Below, piece after piece: positions 11,805-22,250 of a stretch of 64,000 nucleotides of DNA. The first letter of the stretch is position 1, and every line of letters begins with the position of its first letter. The DNA lies in the NCBI GenBank assembly GCA_958299035.1, contig CATQJL010000223.1, positions 75,223,600 to 75,287,599 of the forward strand. The letters are read 5' to 3'. Source of the stretch: Cylicocyclus nassatus (lineage: Eukaryota > Nematoda > Chromadorea > Rhabditida > Strongylidae). The position numbers and the translations under genes were made by a program. The notes beneath the pieces were generated by a model. It had not been told where the DNA came from. It saw only the letters and a program-made list of their open reading frames with translations, and searched no databases.

Positions 11805-14800
11805 ATGACCATCTTTCTTTGTCTACTTATCAACATCCATTTAATGATGGGATACTGGAGCAATGCGGGAAGTCTGTACGGTAGGTTTGTTACACTGATC
11901 TTTTGCTGTCAGTTCGTTGCATACGAACATTTAAGATGCTCGAACCTGCGGCAAAAAGCAAATGCACTATGCATATGGACATATAGGAGGAAACTCATAC
12001 AGACACAGGTAATAACTTCTGGCCTTCTAGAAATGCGCGTGCCCGACTTTGGAGTGATCCTAACTACTTGATAGAATGTATTAGATTGTAAAAAAAGTTT
12101 TGCCTAATAGAGGTTGAGCTAAATTTCATCTATTTATGTTGAATTGTAACAAAGTCTTGAGATATTCTAACTTCTTACGGCAACGGGTCATGCATTTCAC
12201 ATTTTCAACAAAGATCCAGGGCACCATTCGATAGTGCAAAGCAAGCCCTACAAGATGGTCTGCAAAAGTTCGCCCCAACTTTGACCCCTGTAGGTTTGCA
12301 TCCAGAATTTGAGTTGTACTGTAGGCTCGAAAATTGAAAAGAGCTCATATCTTCGTTTTAAACCGAATCTCCAACTCGCTCGTAGAAATTACACACTGCA
12401 GCAAACACTCTTATGTACCGTTCCTGAATTTTTTTTCGTTTAGAAGTCGAAAAAACGAAAATTTAAGTTTTCACGAAACCGAAGCTAAGCTGTTTCTACA
12501 AGTAATTATATACTATTAGGTTGTTGCAAAAATAATGTCCGTTTTTCTAGGCCTATTTTTCCGAACAACTTTTTTCCTTCATAAATTCCTTTTCGATATG
12601 GATTTAGCATATCATTGGAAAGCTTTCTTCATGAACTTTCTAACAGTTGTGAAATTGAGCTTCCATCTCATCTGTGAGAATTTCATCAGCATCTCTCACA
12701 GCTGCACTTAAAATCGAAAATTCGTTGCTTTAATTCGCTTGGCCACAATTCAGGCGCAAATGAACGGGTTCCTTTGGAAACATAGATACTGTATTGTTTG
12801 AAACATTGTTTACCTATAGCATGTTTGAGCAGATTTTTCAAAAACATCTGAACCGTAAAATCGACGCCCCGAAAAAGATACTCGCGGCTGACATTTTATG
12901 GGTCCAAAGTTTCTCACAAGTAGGGCAATCGCCTAAGCTTCGCTCATTTCTGAACGCCTGAGGTCAGGACATCTTTCCCATAATTTTTGCAAAAAAGCTT
13001 AACTATTCAGTGTATGAAAAATTTCAAATTTTCATAGTTTGGGATTTTCTGGCTTGCAACAAATAGACTCGAAAAAGTGAACAATTTTGAACTTCTATCT
13101 TTTTTTTCGCAGGACTCCTTCGTTGGAGTCTTTTCTAAGCAGAAGTATACTACTGGCTTGCGTCTACAAAATAAGCTGATTAGCAGTCAAAGGAACAAAA
13201 CTTGAAGGAAGCTGTAATCTTTCAAAAACGAGGTTTTTAGAAGAAAAACTTTCGGTTTTTTGACGCTTTTTTTAAATGATTTTCTTTCCGTTTGCGGTAT
13301 CAGTAAATTCAGGTGCGCATCAGATTAAGAAAGGTTTACTGCTTCATACTGTTTTGATTGCATTCAAAAAATGAAGACTGGACAAAGTTATAGCCGTAAA
13401 AATTTGCAAAACGGACCTTGTTTTTGCAACGACCTAATACAATCCCTTAAAGGTATAACCGTAAATTTCCAGCTTTCCACAAGCCCTAGTTTTCGAGAAA
13501 TATTATCTTAGCATGAAACGCCCGAGTGGGGAAAGCTAAATTTGGTAATTTCCGAAAACGAGGAAGCTATGGAAAGCTAAAAATCTACGGTCATACTTCT
13601 AAGAAATTGTATTATACAATCACATGAGTGAGAACAACTTATCTTTGTTCTTGTGAAAGCCAAGAGATTTTCGTTTTTCGATTTCTAAATGAGGAAAAAA
13701 AGTACAGAAAGGGTACAGATGAGTGTCTGATGTAGTGTGCAGTTTTTACGAGTACGTTAGATTCGTAGGACTTTTCGAATGAAGATACGAATTTTTCGCA
13801 ATTTTCTGAGCCTTTAGTACAAATCACATCTGCATGCAAACTCAAAGTGGGTCAAAGTTGAGGCGAACTCTGCAGACCATCTTACAGGGCTTTCTTTGCT
13901 CTATCGAATGGTGCTTTAAACTCCTACTGAAAATGTGAACTGCATGACTTATCGCCGTAAGATGTTAGAGTGTCTTAAAACTTATTTTACAACCTAATAT
14001 CTTCATTATGAGTGGCTGTCATTCAACTTTGGTCGTGTACTGGTAATCTTGAACTACTGATTACGTATATCATAAATGCTTTCTTCAAAAAAGAGGCCGG
14101 CTGCATTTTGAAAGAGGTGGAGAGTTCGACTATTTGAACTCCAAATAAATATATGTGTCTTATTCCAAAAGCGCGAGCTAAGTTAGGAAGCTTCCTCTTA
14201 AGAACAATCCCAAATCAGCCCCTTGCATTCTCGGTAATTTTGCGAAGAGTATATGACATGATCCCATAAGCACGAGTTATATTGAATTTCACGTTGCAGA
14301 CGCAGTGCTAACTTATATGGTCAAAACATCAACACGAGCACCAACAAGGACTACGAGGAAGAGTACAAATTAGAAGAGGGGCAACCTGAAGAAGATGACT
14401 TCAACGATCCGATGCAAGAAAAGGTAGAATGCATATGCATATAAAACAGTCATAAGTTATTTTTCGAAAATTTACGATCGGTTGGAACAAAGTGCATGGC
14501 ATTTTTCGTTTACATTGATGTAGGGAGAAAGTAAGACTGCAATCAATTTATATTTAAGCATTGCTTCGATTCATTTAATTCGCCATTTGTATATTAACGA
14601 CCTAACTTTAACTTTTTGATTTTCTCGCACTTTGGTGGTGTGGGCGAAAGGCACATTCCGACTTACTATAACGTAGCAGTTCCTTCCAACATCCAGAGCA
14701 TCTTTCTTGTATATATCAAAATTAACTAGTTAGCGTTTTATTGCGAATACCGGGAAAAGGAAGTTCCATGAACGGAATCTAGTAGCCAAGTTGAGATTGC

Positions 14801-15428
14801 TTTTTTAGTAGTGATCTGTTTGGTGCAAAGACTAGGTTTATAATGCCTAAACTAGACCAAAACTTTAACTTGGGGATTCGCAAGTTTAATTTCTCTAGAA
14901 TTTAGCTAACAAATTTTTGAGGTCTTTTTTAGTAGACATTCTATGCAATGTTGACAACGGATTTTTTGAACATTTTTGAGAGACGGGAATCGTTTTTCTT
15001 ACAAAACAAATTGCCAGATGCAAAATTGCATATGTGCTTTTGTGTACTGAACAGCTTTCAACTCTTCGCATGTTTTTCTGAGATTTGTAAAAAAAATTCC
15101 TAAGTTCTATCATTTGAATAGAATGTCACATTATGAACCCAAATATGGATTCATTTAAAAGGCTTTCGAAGCAGTAGCGTATTCATACACATTATTTGTT
15201 CATCGAGCTTCCCGTCATTCTTAAACGGATTCTACGTAATTTGTTTAAAGCTTAATGAAATTATTAGGGATCAAAATAAACTTACAGAAAAGATTTATTC
15301 AAAGTGGTTTTTCCAAAGAAGAACTCCACGCTTTTCTTGAGCATCAAACACTGATTCCAATCTGTATTCGGTATCTGAGCGTAGGGTGCCTTAAAACCGC
15401 ACCGGTAGCAGTCTCTAGCAGCCCGTAG
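11805..15428 (+). CDS. Small secreted protein, possible peptide precursor (four exons)
   Basis: I propose exons 11805-11880, 11936-12008, 14300-14423 and 15288-15428. Together they give 414 nt, or 137 residues. Phases match at every junction (1 nt left over, then 2, then 0), all introns are GT-AG, and intron 1 is 55 nt. Residues 1-22 form a hydrophobic signal peptide starting MTIFLCLLIN. A basic stretch RHRR is at 48-51, an acidic spacer (EEGQPEEDDFNDP) at 75-87, and KKR at 91-93, so the protein could be cut by a proprotein convertase. I do not recognise the family. The exon 2 acceptor (catttaag) is weak; a stronger one at 11912 would give a 32-nt intron and an early stop. Intron 2 holds two mariner-like elements, and exon 4 runs into the MITE at 15384. 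Without the MITE, the frame would read on six codons (VLNAAL) from 15381 to a TGA at 15948-15950. Confidence 0.55.
12081..13997. mobile_element. Mariner-like element with ~430-bp inverted repeats (outer)
   Basis: TA flanks both ends (12079-12080 and 13998-13999). The left end is ttagattgtaaaaaaagttt and the right end is the reverse complement of ttaggttgtaaaataagttt. The arms, about 12081-12500 and 13600-13997, are roughly 80% alike by eye. No transposase frame remains. Without the inner insertion it would be about 1 kb. It lies in intron 2 of the secreted-protein gene. Confidence 0.85.
12516..13437. mobile_element. Mariner-like element nested in the outer element
   Basis: The 922-bp element is flanked by TA (12514-12515 and 13438-13439). 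The ends are ttaggttgttgcaaaaataa and its imperfect reverse complement. This terminus resembles those of Hsmar1/cecropia-type mariners (TTAGGTTGGTGCAAAA in memory of that family). No intact transposase was found. Confidence 0.85.
13998..14299. other. Intron sequence upstream of exon 3
   Basis: AT-rich, with no element recognised. It ends in the acceptor ttcacgttgcag at 14299. Confidence 0.5.
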
Positions 15429-15930
15429 CAGCCCACAGCAGCCGCCAGCAGCCCGTAGCCGCTTTTGTCATAGAAGCGCAAAATCATCAAATTCTTACTG
15501 CTTTAAGTGCAACCGCTCACGCTCTCCATCTTCCACACTTTTTTCGTCCTGGTTGCTCTAGATTGTCATCTTATTGGTGCTCAGCTTCCCCCCGCAATCG
15601 AACCATATTTCGCTAAAGTTTCTTCGCGGTGTGATTCCTTCTGACTTTGAATGTCTCCACTTTCCGCAGGTGTGCTATATTTTTTTATTTTTTAGGTATA
15701 GTACTACTTCACACATATCTTTGGCTATCGGTGCTTATCTTGTATAACTCTGTAATGTGTGAGAGTCTGCACATTAGCGGCAATAGGAAAAAAAGCATAG
15801 AAGATGGAGAGTGTGGGCGGATGCACTTCAAGCAGTAAGAATTTGCTCGTTTTGCGCTTCTATGGCAAAAGCGGCAGCGGCGGCTACGGGCTGCTGGCGG
15901 CGGCTGCCAGCGCCGTGTGAAGGGCACCCT
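15384..15930. mobile_element. MITE with ~145-bp GCAGC-rich inverted repeats in exon 4
   Basis: The left arm opens gggtgcc and runs through repeated cagcagcc/gtagcagccc blocks to about 15530. The right arm (about 15797-15930) is its reverse complement, ending ggcaccct. TA lies on each side (15382-15383 and 15931-15932). The interior (about 15535-15795) has no transposase. It interrupts the last coding exon of the gene starting at 11805. Confidence 0.8.
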
Positions 15931-16045
15931 TACTGAACGCCGCTTTGTGAGCATTTTTTGTGGTCAAGGACTAGGCGTACAACTGGAAAATCTCTATAAT
16001 AGCTCAAATGGTTTAGTGCTGGATGCTAGATCATTTTATGCAGAA

Positions 16046-16440
16046 CTAGCTGGCTTTTCCGGTCCAGCCCGGGCCACTGGTCACCTGCACTGCGACCCCC
16101 CCTCCTCCTATAAGTTATGGATGACTTATCCTGGGACATCCGATTTGAAACCGCATCCTCGTGATCCTGAGGTGAAAATGAGCTTCATCGCCTTCCTTTA
16201 CATGACTATGGGAAAGTGCGTGATTAAACATGCCAACAGCCTTCAATTTTTTAGAATAACTTAAACAAATTCATAAATCTATAGAAGGACTTAACGAATC
16301 GCCGCAAAAAGTAGTCTATCATTCGCGGTCGAAAACATTTGTGTGCAAAATTTCAGTTGCATAGGTTGAGCGGCGCGCTTTACTATAACGCACATCTCCA
16401 GACTGACAATTTTGAGTTATATATATATTTCTCTTCTAAT
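16046..16440 (-). mobile_element. Helitron-like non-autonomous element, 3' end at 16046
   Basis: On the minus strand the block ends in CTAG followed by T. It is preceded by a short stem, as in the Helitron copies ending at 50595 and 59048 (shared plus-strand text ctagctggctt). Upstream is an AT-rich tract (about 16420-16440) where the 5' end may lie, but no clear A/TC start is visible. A plus-strand open frame at 15917-16264 overlaps it and is probably not a gene. Confidence 0.5.
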
Positions 16441-17680
16441 AACGCTGATTCGAATCTGTGTCTGGTATCTGCCAAACGCTTGGACGCTGCGTTACGAGTG
16501 AATTTCTGAGGCCAAAAAAGCACGCAGATTCTAATAATTTACCGCTTCGTTCCCTCTAATGTTCAAGTACAGCTATGTCGGATATCCCTGTCTGATAAAG
16601 CAAGCTGCGCTTTTTCACCCCATCCGTAAAATCTCCAAGATTTTTCAAACACAACTTATTTACACAACTTCGTATTAAGGAAGTCACGCTTTTTCGAATG
16701 AATCTACCTACAGGCTCGCAGAGTGACTGTCCGCCGAGAAGCTTGCAAATCGGTGCAAAGTTACTGGTGAGGTGTAGCTGGGGTTCTGTGCACGAGCTGT
16801 CAAGAGCCATCAAGAAACGCACCAGCAGACGTCCGATGCATAGAGGGTGGCAAAAAGCATCCATTTTACCCAAACGACTTTGTTTGGATGTCCTAAATAG
16901 TTTCCATGTGAAGAAATTTGACTTCAAAAAGTGATTAAAAGTTTTTTTTTGAAAAATTCTAAATGAAATTCAATTATGTTTTTAAAGGGTAACCACTACC
17001 TGATCATTGTCCTCGATAAACTGCATAAGATAGTATGCTTACCTGTCCGAAAAAAATGTTGTCCGCGAGATTGTGACGCGGCCATTTTCGTATTTTTGTG
17101 TAAAAAGATTTTTACATTTTCTAGAATATATGGTTTCCAGAAAGCGCAAGTTGTGGGTTGTAGCTCTCTAAAAGGGGTGCGGGAACTTACCTACCCGAGC
17201 TTGCCGCAGCGTACCTTAGGTATCATGAGCAGTCAGATACGCAATTTGCATAATGTACAGAGCCTAGTTTGTGTATTTTAAGCCCGCCCCATGCATCGAT
17301 CTTTTCGTAATGCATCCATCAGTCATGAAACCGGGAATTCAATAGAATCACAAAACTGATGTTCAGCAACTACCTGCTCAATCGATTAAAATGCGGATTT
17401 AGGGGTTATCTTGGGGCGCACCTTTCAAATACGCTATAGGTTTTGCGCTGTCTTTTCTTGCAGAGCCGAAATTAGCGCTGAATTTCAAGGAGCATCTGGA
17501 ATCAGCGAGTTCGCTATGCCTAATTATATCCCGCAGACACACAACCACGAGGTGCGAGAATATCTCGGGTAATTCCGTTCCCCCTTTAAAAGCGTCTGTC
17601 ATCTTTGTTTTTCATCCAAAAATGAGCGATGCAAAGAGTATGGCGACTCTTGTCTGCATTTTTTTGACGGTCACTCTATA
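16441..17680. other. Unassigned stretch, probably old repeats
   Basis: Opposed overlapping frames at 16556-16934, and others at 16976-17281 and 17399-17602, have no recognisable domains. The blocks at about 17150-17270 and 17400-17590 are GC-richer than their surroundings and may be worn repeat copies. No RNA gene was seen. Confidence 0.4.
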
Positions 17681-17710
17681 TTAGGGCGAACGGTAAAATA
17701 TAGTACACTT
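17681..17710 (+). mobile_element. Solitary end of a TTAGGGTGAACGG-type element
   Basis: The text ttagggcgaacggtaaaata is preceded by TA and resembles the left end of the complete element at 54803. No matching right end was seen nearby, so the copy is truncated. Confidence 0.45.
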
Positions 17711-17784
17711 AGAGAATTTTTCAAGAAAGAGAAGTGGTTAAGTTTTCCGATTTTGACAGATATTAATTAAACTTCGTGCTCGAG

Positions 17785-17905
17785 TGTCGATAAACCTTGG
17801 CATTGTGATTAAAATTGCAAACACAGTTTTTTGAAGCTGTTAACCATGGTTGGTAGCAAGACTTTATTGTACGAAAGCCAACGTTTCGGCGGTCCGTTCG
17901 CCTTC
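17785..17905 (-). repeat. Family A PLE 3' terminal repeat (pLTR)
   Basis: On the minus strand it contains the gaaacgttggctttcgtaca block, an aataaa signal, and ccaaccatggttaacagctt. It then continues to a caaggtttatcgac block and a gagcacgaa block. The same series is at 29945-30078 on the same strand and, partly, at 31440-31505 on the opposite strand. Confidence 0.75.
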
Positions 17906-18286
17906 TTCAAGGCTTCCCGAAAGATCGAGACTCTGAGAACTGCCCGCCCAAACACCGTATTTGGCAATGGGTTCAGTTTGACTATGTGATGGAGTGGCAG
18001 AGTAGATGTTGAAAGCCTGACCTCAGTCTTGCCAGATCAAGATGTAGAAACGACCAGTAGTGCGCTGCAGCTGCGCTATGAATGAGTATGATAGTTAGTG
18101 TCAACAATGACCTTTATATGGTCATAGAAGATCTCGTATCAGAATCGACATAGCGTTTGATAAGAGAACAGTTCACTGTTTATGGCAATGCCTTCATCAT
18201 TGCGATTCATTTTTGGTGATTTGGACGCTATTCAAAGGTCTCCAATGTTTTGCGGGCTATTAACTCGGACTCGTGCGACAACATCG

Positions 18287-18654
18287 TTACAGTGACTCAA
18301 AAGTACTGGTTCTCATGACATAACCTTCGATGTGCACCCAAAGGTGCGGACATTTTGGATTTTCTAGAAAATGCTCTTTAATTCTTGTGCACCCTATGTA
18401 CTGGTCACCGCATTTTTGACAGGTATGAGATACACCACTCCCATTTCCATGCAGTCGCCTGCTTTTCCAGACGGGCAGATGACACAATCAGCGGTCGTGC
18501 AGATTCTGTCATATGCTCGGCTGCGGCTAAGTTGTTTTTTTGAGATTAGAAGGTGGTATATTTACTCTAACGGAATCATTGAGGCCCGCTTGTATTAAGG
18601 ATTTTCTGATAGCTCTGCTGAAATCATCAGTCACGAATGGAACACAGAACGGTA
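18287..18654 (-). pseudogene. GIY-YIG endonuclease domain of family A PLE (broken)
   Basis: The minus-strand translation shows the cysteine pair of CQKCGDQYIG, which holds the YIG of the GIY-YIG nuclease motif. RIKEH follows and, after damage, a Leu/Cys/His-rich tail. The sister copy at 30841-31029 reads GVVYLITCQKCGDQYIGETG in one frame, showing what has been lost here: bases between the YIG and RIKEH are deleted and the frame is interrupted. In PLEs this nuclease nicks target DNA for insertion. This copy is inactive. Confidence 0.75.
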
Positions 18655-19347
18655 TCATGACTTATAATAACGGGCTAAGGGTGTTTATGTGACTTTGTCT
18701 GTGTGTGTGTCTGTTACGAAATTCGTGGAGCGTGTTCCAGCTAATGTCTTGAGCCCAAATTTTGCATGGCGCATGCTACCTTCATGAAAGTCCAACATGC
18801 AAAAGCACGAGTAGATTCATTAAGTGGATCCCTCAGAAATTGCGCGTCAAACGGGTCCACCTGGCTTCTGTACCGCAAAATTCGGTCCGTATCACCACTT
18901 TTTGCAGTCGTGGATGAGTTTGGTAAGCAAATGTGCAAGCGATGAAGTTTAGCCAGAAAAGTGGTCGAAAGTTTACTACATAACGAAAGCGGCGCCAAAA
19001 CGAATTGGTTGTGTAAATGGTCAATTTGCCAAGGTTCTAGCTAAGTGTTTGAGAAGATTTTCGCACAGAGATGTAGCTCAAGGTTATCATTACCTTTATG
19101 GCGACTAACAAGTCATGACAAATCCAAAAACCTATCCAAATTTGCGTTTGTCTTTCTGCAAAAAGTTTCATCCACGCGAAATCACCGATCTCACGTGAAA
19201 AGACTTTCTAAATGAGGTTGTTTACATTTTATTCGTGGTAGTCGGCATAGCGCGGTGAGTTCCAGTGCCACGATTTTACGAGAATGAGTAAGGCACATAG
19301 ATAGTAGAGCCAGTGCGAACCTCTGCGAAGCAGAGGTGACGCACGGG
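18655..19347 (+). mobile_element. Helitron-like insertion in the PLE linker
   Basis: The 693-bp insert starts TCATGACTTATAATAACGGG after an A and is followed by T, matching the A/T target of Helitrons. The 3' end has a perfect 7-bp stem (19320-19326 with 19330-19336, loop gaa) followed by 11 nt ending cggg, close to the Helitron hairpin-then-CTRR layout. The sister PLE copy near 30650 supplies the empty site. No Rep/helicase frame is present. Confidence 0.6.
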
Positions 19348-19741
19348 TTTTCGTTATCTGGTTCATTTCGATCGGTCTGCATTCTTGCCTGCAGGTATGC
19401 CTTGGTACACCATTTGTGGGACAACCGTTAGAAAATGCAATCTGTTTAGGGCCCGGCACGAGCTTGTCAAAAGGGGTTTTCGAAAACGAATTGCCCTTTG
19501 ACTCAAAATTTGTTTACGATTTCCCCTTTGACCCCAAAATTGGTCCCAGTGATTCTGCAGTGAACACTTTACCCAAAAAAGAACATTTATTGAAGAAAAA
19601 ATCAACAAAACAGAGAAAAAAGAGATCAGATGAGAGATCTTGAGTGATATCAATGATTTGCATCGCCAGCTAGGAAGGGTGGAGGGCAGGGTGAGGGGAG
19701 GGGGGGGGGGAGAGATTCGTATCATCCAAAAATGTTTCCGT

Positions 19742-19880
19742 TCACGAGGCGAGTACGGCTGCTTTAGGTGCTTTTTTCTTCTCATCGTTAGCCTTTACGC
19801 GGTTCAAGAAGTCTTGTCTGCAGGTGGAGGGCTTGACATGTTCCACTCGGATGTTGATGCACTTGGGGATGATTCGTCCT
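19742..19880 (-). pseudogene. 60S ribosomal protein L21, 3' exon fragment
   Basis: On the minus strand, after the acceptor tgtttttacag, the frame gives GRIIPKCINIRVEHVKPS and then RQDFLNRVKANDEKKK. This is the conserved core of eukaryotic L21 (eL21). It runs 45 codons into a TGA where the normal protein continues for roughly 40 more residues, so the C-terminus is missing. The phase (1 nt) matches the exon at 22055-22135. The intron is kept, so it is not a processed retrocopy. It lies inside the 5.5-kb transposon, which suggests a captured gene fragment. Several substitutions at conserved sites argue against a functional ribosomal protein. Confidence 0.75.
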
Positions 19881-20700
19881 CTGTAAAAACAACACTTCAA
19901 CAAAATTAAACGTTTTGGAAATCGTATGGACTACAACATCTCCATTTTTAGTAGTGTAAGGGAATCAAGCAATGCGTAGTCTATAAATTTAGCTTTCAGC
20001 ATTCGTGGCTGTCTGGAGAGATTTAGTCTCTTCTATCATCACATAATCTTGACTGACTTGTATTGACAATCTTGAAATCAAAATCGGTATGATCGATGCA
20101 CCTTGTGACCTTTTTCAAAAAAAAAAACAAGGTGCAGTGAAGCCTCAGCAGTAGACAGCGTAGAGAAATCTCACAGAGACAGACGAAAGAAAGCCAAACA
20201 TGACGAAAGTAAATAAATGAGGAATGTGGAATACTATTTGATTGATAAGTTGGATAGGCAAAAGCAGACAGTGGAAAGCAACGCCTGCCGCCAGCAGTGC
20301 CTTCTACGGTAGGATAGGACTTCAAATTTATGAAGCTAAAGTGGACGAACGGATAGAGCCGTCACTGCCTTTGCGAACTACTCTTTTGGCACATGCTATT
20401 GCATGTTGTATGAGGACCATTAGTCGGCGAAAATGGGGCCGAGCTGCGGCAATTTTTCTACGCGTAAAATGAAGGCTGAGATTACCACAAAAATCAAAAT
20501 TTGAAGAGGGCGAGATCAAAATTTTATAGGATTGCAGAAAGCTCTCAAGTTTATTAGCACGATAGGATAATGAAAATCGCGCATCAAATTCTGATGAAAA
20601 AATGAAAAAAATTGTGAGGTAAACTGGTGCAGCTTCATAATTGGATACCCATCAAACGATGAAAGGCGACAATTTCAGCTAAATGATTTGAAGTAATTTA

Positions 20701-21511
20701 TTAGGTTGGAAACTAAGTTTTGCAACTGGTCTCATAACTTCCCTCTCACTCAACATGGCGCACTCAAATTTTGCCACTGCGTTGGTTATTACGTAAGTTA
20801 CAAGCGCAGCTGCTGTCCTACCAAATTCTGACGTCGCAGTGAGGGTTACGGTAGGTGCATGGTATGAAGGGGGAAAATTCAAAGTTTGACGGATTTGACT
20901 GAAACTTGGAATAGGGATGATATCCGACATGCTGATTACGAAAACAATAGTGAAATTGCGTGATAAGAGCTTTTTGTAGGATTACTGTAGGTGTACGATA
21001 TGGGTCTCACCCTAAACAAGGAGAAAGGCGTTGATTCAACAAATGTATGTGATATTCGCGTTTGGCAGGTCAAATAACCTTACTTTGTAAAGTCTCCGCG
21101 GAATTTGAGCTTCGGACTCTTTAGTCATTGACGGTCGTCCCCAGCAGCTCTAGCGTCCATCGACTCGTTCGAATTTATGAGGACGCCAAATCTCGACATG
21201 CCCCTAAATTTTGTTTCCTTCTTAATAGGCCAAAGGGGTCAACCTCCAGCAATAATTTGTAGACGAATCCAGATTACTTCACATGGTCTAGGCTGCCAAA
21301 GGCTTAATTTTGGCTTGAAACCCCAAAAATTCTCAAATTTCACTAGTTTTCGAAAAACGCCTGAAACTTTCCTATTACGTGTTCAAAATTTAGACAATTT
21401 GCGCTCATTTGTAGCTCACATTGCCTCCTACATAATGCCAAAGTTTGAGTGCGCCATACCCAAAGAGAGTGAAGTTATGAAACCAGTTGCAAAACTTAGT
21501 TTCCAGCCTAT
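20701..21511. mobile_element. Mariner-like element within the L21 intron
   Basis: The left end is ttaggttggaaactaagttt after TA (20699-20700). The right end near 21511 is the reverse complement (aaacttagtttccagcct). The arms extend about 100 bp, including a gcgcactcaaattttgcc block at the left. It belongs to the same family as 53304-54567. No transposase is present. Confidence 0.75.
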
Positions 21512-21627
21512 TAGTATACATATTCAAAATGTCGCTTTCAAAGCCAACAACATACTCCAAAATAACAAAGAATTTGGCTTTAAGTATGACTGTTCCATAA
21601 TCGTGCCTCTGCCAAAAGCCAGTTTAA

Positions 21628-21866
21628 CGCCTCGGACAGAGTTCACACGATTTGGTCGCCGCGATTCGAGACACTAGACTAGACAAGTGTTACGAATTCA
21701 TTGCAGGCCGATCTTCTTATGTTTCGGTTGTCATAGTTAGTCAGATTAGTCGTGTTGAAAAACTATCACAACCGAATACAAGAAGATCGGCATGCAATGA
21801 ATTCGTAACACTTGTTTTGTAGCGATTGAATCGCGACGATCGAAGCGCTTGACTTTGTCCGAGGCC
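21628..21866. mobile_element. PIF/Harbinger-type palindromic MITE
   Basis: TAA lies on each side (21625-21627 and 21867-21869). The ends are cgcctcggacagagttcac and the reverse complement of ggcctcggacaaagtcaag. Internal arms gtgttacgaattcattgc and gcaatgaattcgtaacac are exact inverses. It is related to the elements at 9366 and 30371. Confidence 0.8.
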
Positions 21867-22054
21867 TAACGCACAAAAATGAATGTTTTCGCATATTCGC
21901 GGATCGTCAACGCTACAGGGCGAAGCCGCATTAGAAACAGCCCAGAAATATAATTAAAAGATGAAGAATGAAACAAAAACAAACACAGCAAGAATGGGTA
22001 AGAAATGAGCTAAAGTGTCCAAAATCCAAAAGAAGAAGAAAAACGAGTACTGAC

Positions 22055-22135
22055 CGTACACGCTTGTTGACAATGACTCCGGCGCTCTTCCTGATGTTAA
22101 AAACGGTTCCAGTCGGTTCGGCGGCAACGCTCAAA
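22055..22135 (-). pseudogene. 60S ribosomal protein L21, middle exon fragment
   Basis: The minus-strand frame reads TGTVFNIRKSAGVIVNKRVR, matching the L21 segment whose usual form is TGRVFNV followed by VGVIVNKRVRG. It stops at a donor gtcagt (22054-22049) with 2 nt of a codon left, which fits the exon at 19880. Upstream it is cut by the MITE at 22136-22250. I could not find the N-terminal exons within the element. The intron between the two exons is about 2.2 kb, swollen by two transposons. Confidence 0.7.
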
Positions 22136-22250
22136 GGCTGGGTTCATACTGATGTTTAAGTTCCGAAACAGTTCCAACACAGCACCCAAAATGTGCGCGG
22201 TGCTGGAACTATTCCGGAACTTACGGATCAGTATCAGTATGAACCTAGCC
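22136..22250. mobile_element. Short MITE, GGCTNGGTTCATACTG ends
   Basis: Inverted ends ggctgggttcatactg and cagtatgaacctagcc enclose about 115 bp that is largely self-complementary (aagttccg/cggaactt, gttccaacac). The target duplication is unclear (aaa on both sides). It interrupts the L21 middle exon. Confidence 0.7.

Noticed and set aside
11913..12008. Alternative exon 2 starting at the stronger acceptor
   Set aside because: It would need a 32-nt intron and reads into a stop in phase with exon 1. The 11936 start keeps the frame open.
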